NCBI GenBank assembly: GCA_025399215.1 | Contig: MU621094.1 | Location: 124,550-188,549, forward strand | DNA: 64,000 nt | Direction: 5' to 3' | From: Globomyces pollinis-pini | Lineage: Eukaryota > Chytridiomycota > Chytridiomycetes > Rhizophydiales > Globomycetaceae | Part shown: positions 1 through 10,791 of the stretch, piece by piece | How the letters are laid out: each line of letters begins with the position of its first letter | Numbering within the stretch: the stretch's first letter is position 1 | Notes under the pieces: generated by a model | The model's input: only the letters and a program-made list of their open reading frames with translations | Told to the model about the DNA's origin: nothing | Database searches by the model: none | Position numbers and translations under genes: made by a program

Positions 1-1
1 C

Positions 2-900
2 AAGTCTGATTATCTATATTATCCTCAAGCGCTGGTCAAACAATTACAAAAGAAAGAAACTCTCACCTATGCACCATCAGATATCTTTGCAGAGTTCAAT
101 TCAGACTTCCCATTTTACTTTAAAGACTCAGGATTACCAATCAATCGAAATGATACTGATTTCGAGTTCGTAGTTACGCATGAGATGACTCATGGACTAG
201 CTTTCGATTCGGAATTGGTTCACTTTGCAAACTTTTACCAGTCTTTGAACTTAGCAACATCAAGCAAATATCTCGCACCTCTGCCTTTCTCACAAGGGAG
301 TGGTCAAGCATCTGCTATTGTGACTTCTACTAGTCCCATTTCGGCATATGATAGTTTCATTCGACAAGGAAGCAACAACTTTCTGGATCTCGGTCGTCGT
401 ATGACTCAATTCAATGGAAAGAAAATGACAGTAGCTGAATATGTCAAAGCTTTTGAAAACTCTGGCGACCCAATGACTGCAGCAACCGCTGCTTACAAAA
501 TGGCAGTTTCTAGCCAATTAAAATTCATCACGTCTTCGAATTTGGAAATCCCTCTCAATTCCCCTGACAGTTTCGCACCAGGAACATCAGTTGTTCATGT
601 TGATCCATCACTTGCTAATACTAAAGATTTTTTGATGATACCAGCTGTGGAAGGTTTAGTGGGCCAAAAATTAGATGATATTATACAAAAGGCTGGAGGA
701 AGGTTTGTTTTACGAGAATCTTATTATTTAGTGAGGTATATGGACCAGGTATAATAGCGATGATGCAAACACTTGGTTGGCCGACCAAAGATACCTCAGC
801 AGTTGCATCTATAGAAATTGGTAAAAGCACAGCGTCCTCAGCGCTCGGAGTACATACTCGCCTGGCAGTTCTTATGCTTGCTGCCTGGTTATTTATGTAA
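2..900 (+). CDS. Putative GPI-anchored HExxH zinc metalloprotease (5' end missing)
   Basis: The frame is open from the left edge, so the N-terminus lies outside the window. The visible 289 residues contain HEMTHGLAF, an HExxH zinc-binding motif in which the two His bind zinc and the Glu is catalytic. After a 29-nt intron (703-731) the sequence continues YGPGIIAMMQTLGWPT. It ends in a Ser/Ala-rich stretch followed by a hydrophobic tail (LAVLMLAAWLFM), which looks like a GPI-attachment signal. I therefore infer a secreted, surface-anchored protease of the gluzincin type. The exact peptidase family is not recognised. The intron is required: without it the frame stops at 754 and loses the conserved GPGI..GW end and the GPI tail. 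Confidence 0.6.
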
Positions 901-1118
901 TAATAAGAAATAAAAAATTATCAAGACGTATGATCAATAACCTAGAATAAATACGCGAAATCAAAGATCACACCTGAGAATAGACACGATCAATAACTCT
1001 TAAAACTTTCATTAGTACGCGAAATGGATGAATAATTTAATTCTTTTTGGTATTTTGTGGTCGATCAACCAAGCCACATTGTCTCTTTTTAAATTCAAAA
1101 ATTCAACTAAACAAACTA

Positions 1119-2405
1119 ATGCTTGCTGACCAATCCAAAGTGACCTCAAACAAAAGACCAGCAACAGAGACTGCAGAGAAAAACACAATGAAGAAAAAAG
1201 TATCATCAGAAGTCAATGATTTCATGAAGACTTTTGAATTGATATCTACTAATTTAATGGCTGATCTGGAGCAATACAAGTTGCCTGAAAACGGTAAACA
1301 ATGGTTTAAAAATATGTTTTTGGAAACTGTTCCGGGAGGTAATTCATTGACTAATTGACTTTGATTTAGGCAAAATGAATCGTGGATTGACCGTCCCTTC
1401 TGCATTATCTTCAATTTTCAAAAGACCTTTGACTGAAAAAGAACAAACTGATGCCAATGTATTAGGATGGTGTATTGAAATGGTTTGGTGTTTGTTTTCT
1501 AATTATAGTTACAAGCCTTCTTCTTGATTGCTGATGATATTATGGATAGTTCAATTACTCGTAGAGGACAACCATGTTGGTACAAAAGGGTATGATCAAT
1601 TCCATCTAATCGGTTAGGAAAATGTTGGAATGGTTGCCATCAATGATAGTTTTATTATTGAAGCTGCTATTTACAAATTGTTAAAAAGATACTTTAAAAC
1701 TCATCCAGCTTATGGTGATTTCTTGGAATTGTTCCATGAAACAACTTTTCAAACAGAATTGGGTCAACTAATGGATTTGATCACTGCTCCTGAAGGTGAT
1801 GTTGATTTGGCTCGATTTTCAATTGAAAAGTACGATTTGATCTCTTAACATTAGACATGCGTATATTGTCGAATTTAAAACGGCTTACTATTCTTTCTAT
1901 TTGCCTATCGCTTTAGCGATGCGATATGCTGGTATTACTGATGAAACTGTCTATGACCAAGCTAAATCTGTTTTACTTGCTTTGGGAGAGTATTTCCAAG
2001 TTCAGGTATTGGTTTAAAAGGTTTTTAATCTTTTAGGACGATTATTTGGATTGTTTTGGATCACCTGAAGTTATTGGAAAAATTGGGACCGATATTGAGG
2101 ATAATAAATGTGGTTGGTTAATTGTTCAAGCACTTTCTAGAGCCTCAGAAGAGCAGCGAAAAGTGTTGGATGTAATCATAATGAATGAATTAATAGCATA
2201 GGAAAATTATGGGCAAAAGGATGCCTCCAAAGTAGCATTGGTGAAAAATGTATACAAAGAAATTGGTATTGAAGACATCTACCATCAGTACGAAGAGGAT
2301 AGTTACAAGCGTTTGAGTGCTTTGATTGAAACGATTGATAACTCTGTGATCCCACAAGAAATGTTTGTTAATTTTATGAACAGAATCTACAAACGCAAAG
2401 TTTGA
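1119..2405 (+). CDS. FDPS: Farnesyl diphosphate synthase
   Basis: Condenses dimethylallyl and isopentenyl diphosphate to geranyl and then farnesyl diphosphate, feeding sterol, dolichol and prenylation pathways. Six introns (1339-1369, 1483-1508, 1590-1617, 1830-1854, 2006-2036, 2172-2201; 25-31 nt) give a 371-residue protein, normal for the family. The first aspartate-rich motif is DDIMDSS, followed by TRRGQPCWY; the second is DDYLDCFG followed by [13 protein letters not shown]. It ends in IYKRKV, a basic C-terminus like that of yeast Erg20 and animal FPPS. The start at 1119 (MLADQSK) is chosen because the in-frame upstream codons back to 1047 are unlike any FPPS N-terminus. All catalytic residues are present. 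Confidence 0.95.
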
Positions 2406-2529
2406 TTTGAATAAAATCATATGAACATACGTCAATATAACTGTTTCATTTTTAGAAAAGAAAATCTCAGTTGAGCGAATGCAATCAGTGATAACTATCA
2501 AGCTTTTTTTAAAAAAAGGTACTATTAAA

Positions 2530-3409
2530 CTACATTGCCATAGAAGCTTGGAGGGCTGCCAATTCAGCATCAACATCATCTTCGACAACTTGTTTACGGT
2601 TAGGCCTTGGTGCTTGAGCGACAGCTTGTGGTGTTAATAGAAAGTAATGATACCTGGAATTTCAGTAGGCACAGAAGGACCCAAATTCAAATCGATACCA
2701 GTATCTAACAATCGTGAATCTAATTCTTCCTGTTCCAAATCCTAATAAAATTAGAAAAAATGAATATAAATCATTACTTCCAGTTCCTTATTTAATTCAT
2801 CTTCATCAAATTCTGCCCCGAAACCAACAGGTTGAGCAATAGCTTCGGAGATTTCATTGGCAAGATCCATTTGATCACGAATATCATCCATAGTACTATC
2901 CACTTTATCAATATCCCTAAATAAAAGTTACAATAAATCTTAACGTACAGTTTGCCATGAATTTGTTTCATTGCTGCTGCACCAGCAGCCATAGCATTCA
3001 TTGTTTCCAAATTGACATTGGCGTTTTCGATAGCCATGACTTGGGTTTCTAAAGTCATTCTGGATCCAGATATTTTTGAAATTTGATCTTCATAAGCTTT
3101 CTTTCTTTTCAATGCTAATAAAATTAACAAAATGGATAAGAATTACCCATCAATGCCACTGAAGTTGGTTTAGAACTTGACTAGTTACCTGAGATTAGTA
3201 TTTAGAATGAGTACCTAAATATCAATCAAATGAAAGAATGAACCTCTTTTATTTTTAGTAGCATTTGATTTAGCAATCTTCAATTCAGCTTCTATCTTGG
3301 TATCCAAATACTTTTCTCTCTTTTCCAGCATTTCCAATGATTCTCTTAGTTTGATGATAGCATCTTTAGGGGAAGCTTGAGTTGCTTTTGCTTTTCCAAA
3401 GAGATGCAT
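2530..3409 (-). CDS. SNF7: ESCRT-III subunit Snf7/CHMP4 (Vps32)
   Basis: Core membrane-remodelling filament of ESCRT-III, acting in multivesicular-body sorting, abscission and membrane repair. The start MHLFGKAKA is followed by KLRESLEMLEKREKYL, IAKSNATKNKR, ALKRKKAYEDQI, an acidic IDKVDSTMDDIRDQ helix and PVGFGAEFDEDELNKELEEL, all diagnostic of Snf7/CHMP4. Exons sum to 221 residues. Introns (plus-strand positions) are 2625-2653, 2742-2777, 2917-2948, 3115-3146 and 3159-3243. A 12-nt microexon at 3147-3158 supplies VALM between NKR and ALKRKK, where the family has four residues (AALQ in yeast-like proteins). The last intron is a stack of three intron-like units, described separately. The start at 3409 fits the family better than the in-frame Met at 3481. 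Confidence 0.94.
3159..3243 (-). other. Triple back-to-back intron stack in SNF7
   Basis: Read on the minus strand, the 85 nt removed between the exon ending NKR and the 12-nt microexon divide exactly into three consecutive intron-like units. They are 3243-3215 (29 nt, GTTCAT...TTTAG), 3214-3189 (26 nt, GTACTC...CTCAG) and 3188-3159 (30 nt, GTAACT...TTCAG). Each starts with GT, ends with AG and has the length of an ordinary intron in this genome. Retaining the middle unit as an exon introduces an in-frame TAA. Either the 85 nt leave as one intron or they are removed stepwise with zero-length exons. Confidence 0.7.
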
Positions 3410-3532
3410 TTTGCAACAGTGAAGTTGGTCTTTGAAAAAATGAAGGAAGTCTTCACCTAATCCACGCACAGACCGAGTCATTCTTTGCTTTTTAATCCTT
3501 AAATTGATTCTTTTGGTTGCTATTTTAGACCA

Positions 3533-4354
3533 ATGGATTGCTATATCATACGTGGTTTACCTGGAAGTGGAAAATCAACGTTAGCTTCCAATATTACTTC
3601 AAATCCTGATCATTTATTAGCTACTGATGACTATTTTACTAAGAATGGTATTTATACTTTTAATCCTTGCCATTTACTAGATTGTTTGGCTTGGAACCTC
3701 AATAGAGTCGTTAAACTCATGAAATCAAACGTATCCCCAATTGTCATTGATGATGCACATTCTCAACGGTGGGAAGTTAAACCTTACATTCAACAAGCTA
3801 TCAAATACAATTATACTTTGCATTTCTTAGAACCGGACACTCCTTGGTGGAAGGCAAGAGATGTTGATGAATTGGTAAAACGAAACAAGCATAATGTATC
3901 CATTGGAACGATTCGTAGAATGCTAGAGCGATGGGATGATGTTTTTGATGTTGATTTGATATTGAATAGTCCATTACCTAAATTACTGCTTATTATTCGT
4001 GGGTTGCCAGGAAGTGGGAAACAAGATTTGATGGAATGTATAATGGAAAACGAAGACTACAAGAAAGCTATAGTTTCAAAAACTCTTTCTGAAGACGTAA
4101 GACAATCCATTCATATGGGATACACTCCGATATTTCTTTGCAACATTCACAGTCGAAAGAGTGATGTCAAAGAAATTGTACAACTTGGAATTGAATTTGG
4201 ATATAGGATTATCATTAGTGAACCAAATACACCCAGCTGGGTTGAAAGAGATACCAAAGCATTGGCAATAAATTCGAACCTCTCAGAACAGATCATATCT
4301 GATTATTTAAAGACTTGGGAAGATGATTTTACTATTGATAATATACTAAAATGA
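3533..4354 (+). CDS. Tandem P-loop NTPase, N4BP2-like (second copy degenerate)
   Basis: Intronless, 273 residues, made of two copies of the same ~135-residue P-loop kinase-like domain. Copy 1 has YIIRGLPGSGKSTLAS (Walker A), then ATDDYF, PIVIDDAHSQRW (Walker-B-like position), LEPDTPWWKARDVDEL and LERWDDVFDVDLIL. This order matches the ATPase/polynucleotide-kinase-like domain of NEDD4-binding protein 2 and its short N4BP2L relatives. Copy 2 repeats the plan (LLIIRGLPGSGKQDL, PIFLCNIHSRKSDV, SEPNTPSWVERDTKAL, LKTWEDDFTIDNIL), but the Walker A Ser/Thr is Gln and the DD pair is lost. It probably cannot hydrolyse nucleotide normally. The substrate is unknown. Confidence 0.7.
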   Translation: MDCYIIRGLPGSGKSTLASNITSNPDHLLATDDYFTKNGIYTFNPCHLLDCLAWNLNRVVKLMKSNVSPIVIDDAHSQRWEVKPYIQQAIKYNYTLHFLEPDTPWWKARDVDELVKRNKHNVSIGTIRRMLERWDDVFDVDLILNSPLPKLLLIIRGLPGSGKQDLMECIMENEDYKKAIVSKTLSEDVRQSIHMGYTPIFLCNIHSRKSDVKEIVQLGIEFGYRIIISEPNTPSWVERDTKALAINSNLSEQIISDYLKTWEDDFTIDNILK

Positions 4355-4436
4355 TCCATTAACGGATTGATACCAAAACCGTTTCTTTCGTTTGGTCTGT
4401 AAATTGAATGAAAAAGTTTAAAGTTCACTTTGAAGT

Positions 4437-6960
4437 ATGATTCAGTTCATGTTACTGATGGAAGATATCAAGCTGTTCCTAAAAGGAAGTCAAAGTTTTT
4501 ATTCAATTGATTCTTGTAATGGTTTGGAATGTTAATTACTGTAGGTTGTGATGCTTTAGTTGGTCATCTACAGCAACTACAAACAATTGACCAAAACGAT
4601 TTTCGTTCCATTATTCAATTTCTTGATCATTTATTCATTCGACAATTGGAATTGTCAGATGAGATTATTACCATCATGTTATCGATTGTAACGAACTGCT
4701 TCAAGTTTGGGGATAGAATGAACGTGAATTGTCCATTATCTATGCTGATTCGGAAACTAGGTATGTATTATTAACTTTGAATTTGTAGGTATGCATCGTT
4801 TTCTTTGATTATCTAAAGTCCAATCGGATTTTTTTACCCTATCGTTTTCTACACCAACCACCAGTCAAAATTTTACCAATTTACTGTATGAATTGATTCA
4901 ATATCACAACCTGTTTTTGCTAGATAGCTACCCATCATATTCAATATTATCGAATATTCAACGTAACGTCATATATTAATGTTAGTTACATCTGGTTTAA
5001 TTCCAAGCTTCATATCCATCTTATCTACTTCAAAAGTCGGTGTAGTGCAATTGGAGGAATTAAGAGGTTTATATTGTCAGTATATCTAATGTGGAAGTTA
5101 TTCTAGGTCTATTATACATTGAATCCTTGTATTCTAAACCTACCTTGTTCATTAATTCACAATTATCAAATGAAATCTTATCAGCACTATGTTCAAATCC
5201 AGCATGGTTAAGTGAATGTAAATGTGACACGTTACTACATTTAATTTACCTCTATGCAAAATTGCACCTAAATTCAAATCCACCGCTTTTATTCCAACCG
5301 CATACCTATAGTGTTTTGATAGAGTTACTTCGAATTCATTGGGATGCGATTCAGAATTTTGTACTTGAATCAAAGCATTGGATCAATGAACAAGGATTAT
5401 TGTCTATCTTTCAATGGTTATCTGTTCATAAGGAGCAAAGTTGGACAGTTAATCAGTTTTTCCAATCAGCAGTACGTATATAAAATCTTAGCGATTTAGG
5501 TTGCTAAATTATTGAATGCTAGAATACATGGCCTAGTGCTTCAAAAAATAACTGATATCAACTATCTTAGGTAAGAAAATGATGATGAATAAAATGACAG
5601 AAATTTATATCAAAACGATGTATTATTGACAAACTTGATCAAATTTGAAACTGGATTCCCTTCTTTCACAGTTTGCATCATTACAATTAACGTGCTATAT
5701 AGAAATTGAACTGGAAAACCACATGCATTACAGCCTTGATACTATTTGTAGAATTAAACAAAATGTTTATGCAAAATGATGCAAGTCAAGAAACGTTACA
5801 AGAAATTTGGCAACAAACAATTCCAATAATCGAATATGTATTGGAGCATATTGATACAATATCAGAAACAAGATTAAAGATACTCAATGAACTCATTGTA
5901 TTAATCGCTAAAAGATTAGAAACGCTACCTGTAGACACTTCAATCATGAAACGATGGTCCTATCTACATTTACAATTGCTACACGAAATTTTATCAGATT
6001 ATACAGTTCAATCAAACGATTTTCAAACTCTATTACATCAAATCCCAAAATTGAAAGTCATTCATCAATTAAATTGTTTATTCCTAATGTTGGTCGAGAA
6101 ATCCTGCAAAACGAGTTAAATTATATCGGTATTGGTTAATTATATTAGCAGTTCTATGTCCTATTTTAGAGGTACCTTTGCTACTAGAGAGTATTTTCAA
6201 ATTATCAATCCAGTGGACGGCTAATGAAACAGTTGGTTGGTTGTTTGTAGATCATATGCTTGTTGAAGATACTACTATATTACTGAAAAGCTCTTCAAGG
6301 TTATTATTTGGATCATTGATCAAAAACATGCGGATTCATCAACCATGTAGAAAGGTTCATTATCTATTGTTGATGTTAGACAATGGTTGAATCGATGTTG
6401 ATTCCCAGTTTCAACTCTGAAGCAATGAATAGAACTCATCGAGTTCGATACCAATCTGATTTAATTGATTTTGCTGCTCAATCTTTCACCATCTCCATTG
6501 CGGTTGAAGAATATAGTCGATTATTAGCGCATATTGACAAAAAATTTCTGGCTATTCATATTCAAAACGTAATTAATGATACTTTGGATTTGTTATGTCT
6601 ACCCAATGTGAGAAAGGTTTGGATCAAATCATCTAACGTTATTAGTCTATCATTCAATTTCAAGGAAAAGTATTATTGAAAGAACTACTGTCATTACTGA
6701 TTACAATATCCAAACATTTTGCAACCTGCGATATAGGTAACTTGATATTGAAATTGTATTGATAAACTTCAGTTAAAAGTATATTGCAACGTGGTTTAAC
6801 TCAGAGTATTGTGAATATGCTGAAACGTGAATGGGAAACATCTCAAGATGACATTGTTTATCGTCTAATTTGTATTTTGGCTGATTGGCCATTAGGAGTA
6901 CTAGAATTACCTGTGATGCAATATGAGCTTGATTGGTACCAATGGATGATAATGGCCTAA
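4437..6960 (+). CDS. Large alpha-helical solenoid protein, function unknown
   Basis: Twelve short introns assemble a 719-residue, almost wholly helical, Leu/Ile-rich protein that reads like a HEAT/ARM-type solenoid. I do not recognise a named family. Introns: 4516-4544, 4761-4788 plus 4789-4818 (stacked), 4963-4985 (23 nt), 5067-5106, 5472-5499, 5571-5600, 5671-5702, 6115-6148, 6355-6379, 6617-6645 and 6737-6772. Summed exon length is an exact multiple of three. The start at 4437 (MIQFMLLMED) is the first ATG giving an open path into the conserved-looking helices. The stop TAA is at 6958-6960. No signal peptide, membrane segment or catalytic motif is visible. It could be an importin- or chaperone-adaptor-like scaffold, but that is guesswork. 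Confidence 0.55.
4761..4818 (+). other. Double back-to-back intron
   Basis: Two adjacent intron units with no exon between: 4761-4788 (28 nt, GTATGT...TGTAG) and 4789-4818 (30 nt, GTATGC...TAAAG). Removing only the first gives an in-frame TGA eight codons later. Removing both joins ...IRKL to VQSDFFTLSF in frame. Confidence 0.7.
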
Positions 6961-7021
6961 ATAAATGAAATTTACAGATTTTAAAAGCAATATGAAATTC
7001 TATTAACAATGAATTAATGTA

Positions 7022-8599
7022 TTATGAATAATCTTGCCGTCTCATTTTATAAGTAATTATGGGTTTAAGAATAGCAAGGACACGTATTAGACCGAACTGT
7101 TCCAAATCTTCAATAACATTTGTGATATCTTTGTACGCATCAGTTGATTCCTCACACAATAGTTCCACATCTTCGCATATAGTAATACCTCCGAATTGAT
7201 TTTTCGTCAGTTTTTGGATCATATCATTAGTGTCGCTATATTTCCCAATCTGCCGAGATGATGAAAGTTTTGATCGTGGTTTTAACCTGCCAGCTCCATG
7301 TGCGACTGAATATCCATTTAACTGATGGTCCACATTGTTACTTGTTGGTTCCACTAGATATGTGAAAGTACCTCTTGATCCTGGAATAACTATTAAGCCT
7401 TTATCAGTTGGTGCAGCACCTTTTCGATGTAAATAGACAGTTGTGCCATCATTTAATTGCTTTTCTTCAACATTGTTGTGCCAAATATCTAAACTGAGAG
7501 ACTGATCATTTGCATTTAAATTCAAGGATGAAAATATACGATTGGCAATGACTTTCCTATTACACCTTGCCCACTCGCAAGCCATCCGATGATCATCCAT
7601 ATAAGAATCGAAAGCTTCTGTTCCATTTGTAAAGTTCGTATTATGATCTTGACCCGTATGTTTTTCCAATATATACTTTCCAAGACCCCGAGAACCACTG
7701 TGGACGACAAGGTAAGCATTAGCATCATTGAACCCAAGTTGTTCGAATCTTTCACGGTCAACAACTTTCTCTATCACTTGTAACTCGGCAAAATGATTTC
7801 CTCTGCCTATAGTTCCCAATGAAGAGTCAAATTGAGTAGAAGGAAGTGAATATGAGTCGAGTGTTGCTGAAATATCACCTTCCCATGGACCTTCCATATT
7901 GTGAATTCTATTTGATATCTTTTCCTGTTTTCCCAATAACTGCTTTGCTTTCAAAGACAATTGGTATAGGGACATTCCACAACCAATGTCTCCACCAATC
8001 AAGGCAGGGTAGATTTGATTGTGAACACCAAATACGGCACCAATTGGAAATTGATTTCCAGCATGTAAATCTGGCATTCCAATACAAAATTTCATACCAT
8101 CAAGTGTTGCAGTTTGTTCCAATTGTTGTTTTGCAACAGGATCGACATAGGATTTAGAATCTAGCCATCTCACTTCAGCATCAACAATAATAGTGTCATT
8201 TTGATTATCTAAACTAAACCTAATGACCGGTTCTTTTCCAATATAGTCCTGACTTGGTGAGACAAAGATCGAATCTCCCGTGGTCAGTGAAATAGAATCC
8301 CATGCATCATCCAGTTGTAGTTCCAGTACGTGTGGATGATTGATCTTTTTCACAAAGAACCGAAGTGGTTGTTTAAGTTTGAGTTTGTTTTTACAATTCT
8401 TTAACAATAAGTCGGGCCAGGCTGTTGCAGTAGCTGGTAGCAACACGAGTGTTTTTATGGACTGATTGTTATTGTGGACCAGGTTGATTCTTATTTTCTC
8501 TGCCATTTTGTTGACGTTCCTTTTCATTTTCGTGTTTTTATAGTTTAGAAGTGAGTCATGTGACATATTAGTTCTTTCAGAACTAAGACTCTGCATCAC
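7022..8599 (-). CDS. rtcB: RtcB-family RNA ligase with N-terminal extension
   Basis: Mn/GTP-dependent ligase joining 2',3'-cyclic-phosphate or 3'-phosphate RNA ends to 5'-OH ends. 525 residues, no introns. The RtcB signatures are in order: MPDLHAGNQFPIGAVFG, GGDIGCGMSLYQL (metal Asp and Cys), GTIGRGNHFAEL, VHSGSRGLGKYI, WHNNVEE, KGAAPTDKGLIVIPGSRG and SVAHGAGRLKPR (guanylylated His in HGAGR). The wording is closer to the shorter bacterial RtcB branch than to the archaeal/metazoan HSPC117 branch. Residues ~32-110 form an added domain resembling a ubiquitin/beta-grasp fold (MAEKIRINLVHNN...). A start at 8506 (MAEK) is also plausible. Lack of introns amid neighbours with one every ~150 nt hints at later acquisition. 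Its substrate here (tRNA, HAC1-like mRNA or repair) is unknown. Confidence 0.88.
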   Translation of the reverse strand: MMQSLSSERTNMSHDSLLNYKNTKMKRNVNKMAEKIRINLVHNNNQSIKTLVLLPATATAWPDLLLKNCKNKLKLKQPLRFFVKKINHPHVLELQLDDAWDSISLTTGDSIFVSPSQDYIGKEPVIRFSLDNQNDTIIVDAEVRWLDSKSYVDPVAKQQLEQTATLDGMKFCIGMPDLHAGNQFPIGAVFGVHNQIYPALIGGDIGCGMSLYQLSLKAKQLLGKQEKISNRIHNMEGPWEGDISATLDSYSLPSTQFDSSLGTIGRGNHFAELQVIEKVVDRERFEQLGFNDANAYLVVHSGSRGLGKYILEKHTGQDHNTNFTNGTEAFDSYMDDHRMACEWARCNRKVIANRIFSSLNLNANDQSLSLDIWHNNVEEKQLNDGTTVYLHRKGAAPTDKGLIVIPGSRGTFTYLVEPTSNNVDHQLNGYSVAHGAGRLKPRSKLSSSRQIGKYSDTNDMIQKLTKNQFGGITICEDVELLCEESTDAYKDITNVIEDLEQFGLIRVLAILKPIITYKMRRQDYS

Positions 8600-8684
8600 C
8601 GCAAATCAGGACTATTGGCGGAACATAAACTCGCATATGAAATTGTAAAATGATGGGTCTGTAAGTGGATTGTTTTTGTCTATA

Positions 8685-10365
8685 TTATATGAAATCGAAC
8701 TGTGTGATGTTTCGATCAAACAAGCTACCCAGGTTATTTACTACCGCATCTCTGGTATGTAACTGTCCAGGTTTTGTATCTCCCAGAAAATTGGTTTCAA
8801 TAAACCGAATGATACTTGCAGGTTCCATTTGTTCATGCGATACAAAATTCCTAAGAACCATATGGCCTATAGCCAGGAAATGTGTGCGAGGCCCATATGG
8901 TTGGTTATCAACTGTACTCTTCGGTGGCGGTTTGATGCTGTCACGATATCCTCCACTTTCATCAGGCACTAGCAGGATCAGTGTGTTTTCACGATAGATT
9001 GGTGATGATAGCACTTGATTGATAATTTTTTCGTTGAATTGTTCACCAACAGAGATATTCGAGAATCCGGGATGTTCACTGTGGATGCCTAAAGGTTTGA
9101 TGTATGATACTGCTGGCAAGACGCCATTCGTCACATCGGCTCGGAATGCTTCCATGTCTTTAAAGTAGTCGTCCGATTGGGTCGACATAGTTAAACTAGG
9201 GTAGTATTGAAACGGTATATCGCTTGAATCGTAGTACTCGGGGTAGGGTTCTGAGGATGGAGGGTTCTTTTTGTACCCTTCCGCATATGTGGTGAATGAT
9301 ACATTACATCCAATCAATAAATCAGCAATGGTTGGGTCATGATATGACATTTTGTTGCTTTGAATGTGATGGGTTGAAGGGACGTAATCATTGTCTTTAA
9401 ATACAAAGGCACCTCTGGCAAAATACATGTCACTTTGACTGGATGCTCCTAGAAAGGTGAGTGATGCTTGAATAAGTACCTGGTGCCGATTGAAAGAACC
9501 GATCAGCCATGGCATATGTAGATGCTAACTTCCAATACTTTGCAGCACTATTTTCACTACCATTTGCCATTGCGTAATTCTTGTCATTTGAATTCTTGCA
9601 TTGTCCAGATGATAAATAGCCATCCATCGTACCTCCATTGATTCCACATACCATACATTCATACGTATGACAAGGATCATGACTCTGATTTTCAGAATCG
9701 GTTAGAGTGACAGGAGTGACTGAATTGATTGAAGTGTTTCCAGCCTCACAACATTCTCTTCCTATGTTACATTTCGGATCACTTCCAGGTTCAGCGAGAC
9801 AATATCTTCCAAAATAACTATCAAAAGAATGGTTTTCGGATATAATGGTAATGACATGCTTGATTGATGATGCAGTCTCTAACGGTTTGCGACAGGTCAC
9901 TGGTGGTGATATGACGGTAGTGCGTATACTATCAGTACATACATACATATTATTGGTACAATAAAACAATCGGTATATTCCGGGTTTACCTGGAGCCTTA
10001 ATCGACACAATTCCACTTCCTTTTGAATTGAGATTTAATTTACTAGTTGCACCATAAACATACTGCCAAGTATCAGAGATAACAGTGAACCTGGATGGAT
10101 AAGCGCCGTTGGTAAACACCAAAAAATCGTTTTGATTGAGATGATTAGCACCAGACCATGAGACATTAAAGAATCCACCAGCAACAACTTGAGGCGAAAA
10201 GGAGAGCAACACATTAGTTGTAGGGTTTAAAACAAACGTATAACAAAAGACGTTGAATAGAATCGTGAAAATGAGAAGGATGGTAAATATACAGAGAGCA
10301 TTTGGGTATTGGGTTTTATTGTTTGTGTCTAAATTTGTGTATTGATTGTTCCAGCGGAAATTCAT
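8685..10365 (-). CDS. Membrane-anchored phosphoesterase (phospholipase C/acid phosphatase family)
   Basis: Starts with a short cytosolic stretch and one hydrophobic segment (ALCIFTILLIFTILFNVFCY), so it is probably a type II signal-anchored or secreted protein. A beta-sandwich-like ~100-residue region follows, then the phosphoesterase domain with ISENHSFDSYFGRY, the family's ENxSFD..FG motif. Further on are MADRFFQSAPGASSQ, SYIKPLGIHSEHP, LVPDESGGYRDS (metal/active-site DExGG) and YGPRTHFLAIG. One 31-nt intron (9449-9479) splits SAPG from ASSQ; the product is 549 residues. An upstream in-frame Met at 10467 would add 34 residues before the anchor. The family includes fungal acid phosphatases and bacterial non-haemolytic PLCs. 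Phosphate scavenging is the likeliest role, but substrate specificity cannot be read here. Confidence 0.8.
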
Positions 10366-10791
10366 GTTTTGGAGTGTTGTGAAAATGAGTGAAAGGATCA
10401 GGTAAATCGAATGATGCGGGTTTCTGGTCAAGGTCCTGCCTCTGGTTGAGTCTCTAGTTATAGACAAGTCTATTAGACATTGAAGAATATCTATGTACAG
10501 TTGAATTAACCTTTTAGTTACTTACTGATATTCAGGATTGTAATTGCTCCCAACATAATGAAAACATTATCAAAGTTCATCATTCCATTACTTCAGCATT
10601 TAATTTAAAGTATTAGATTAAAGTCTATTCCTTTAGGCTTTTTTTGTCTTGATTTCTACTATGCGTCTCGATTCAACTCATTGATGATCAAAGGGGGATT
10701 CTGGTATTGATTGATAGTAATATACTTGGACTGTTTCTTTATAATCATTTCAATTTTCATAGTCTAAAGTTTTCATTTTGTATTTTCTTTC

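Noticed and set aside
5067..5106. 40-nt solenoid-gene intron as a 14+26 nt stack
   Set aside because: A 14-nt unit is too short and the second piece begins TA, not GT.
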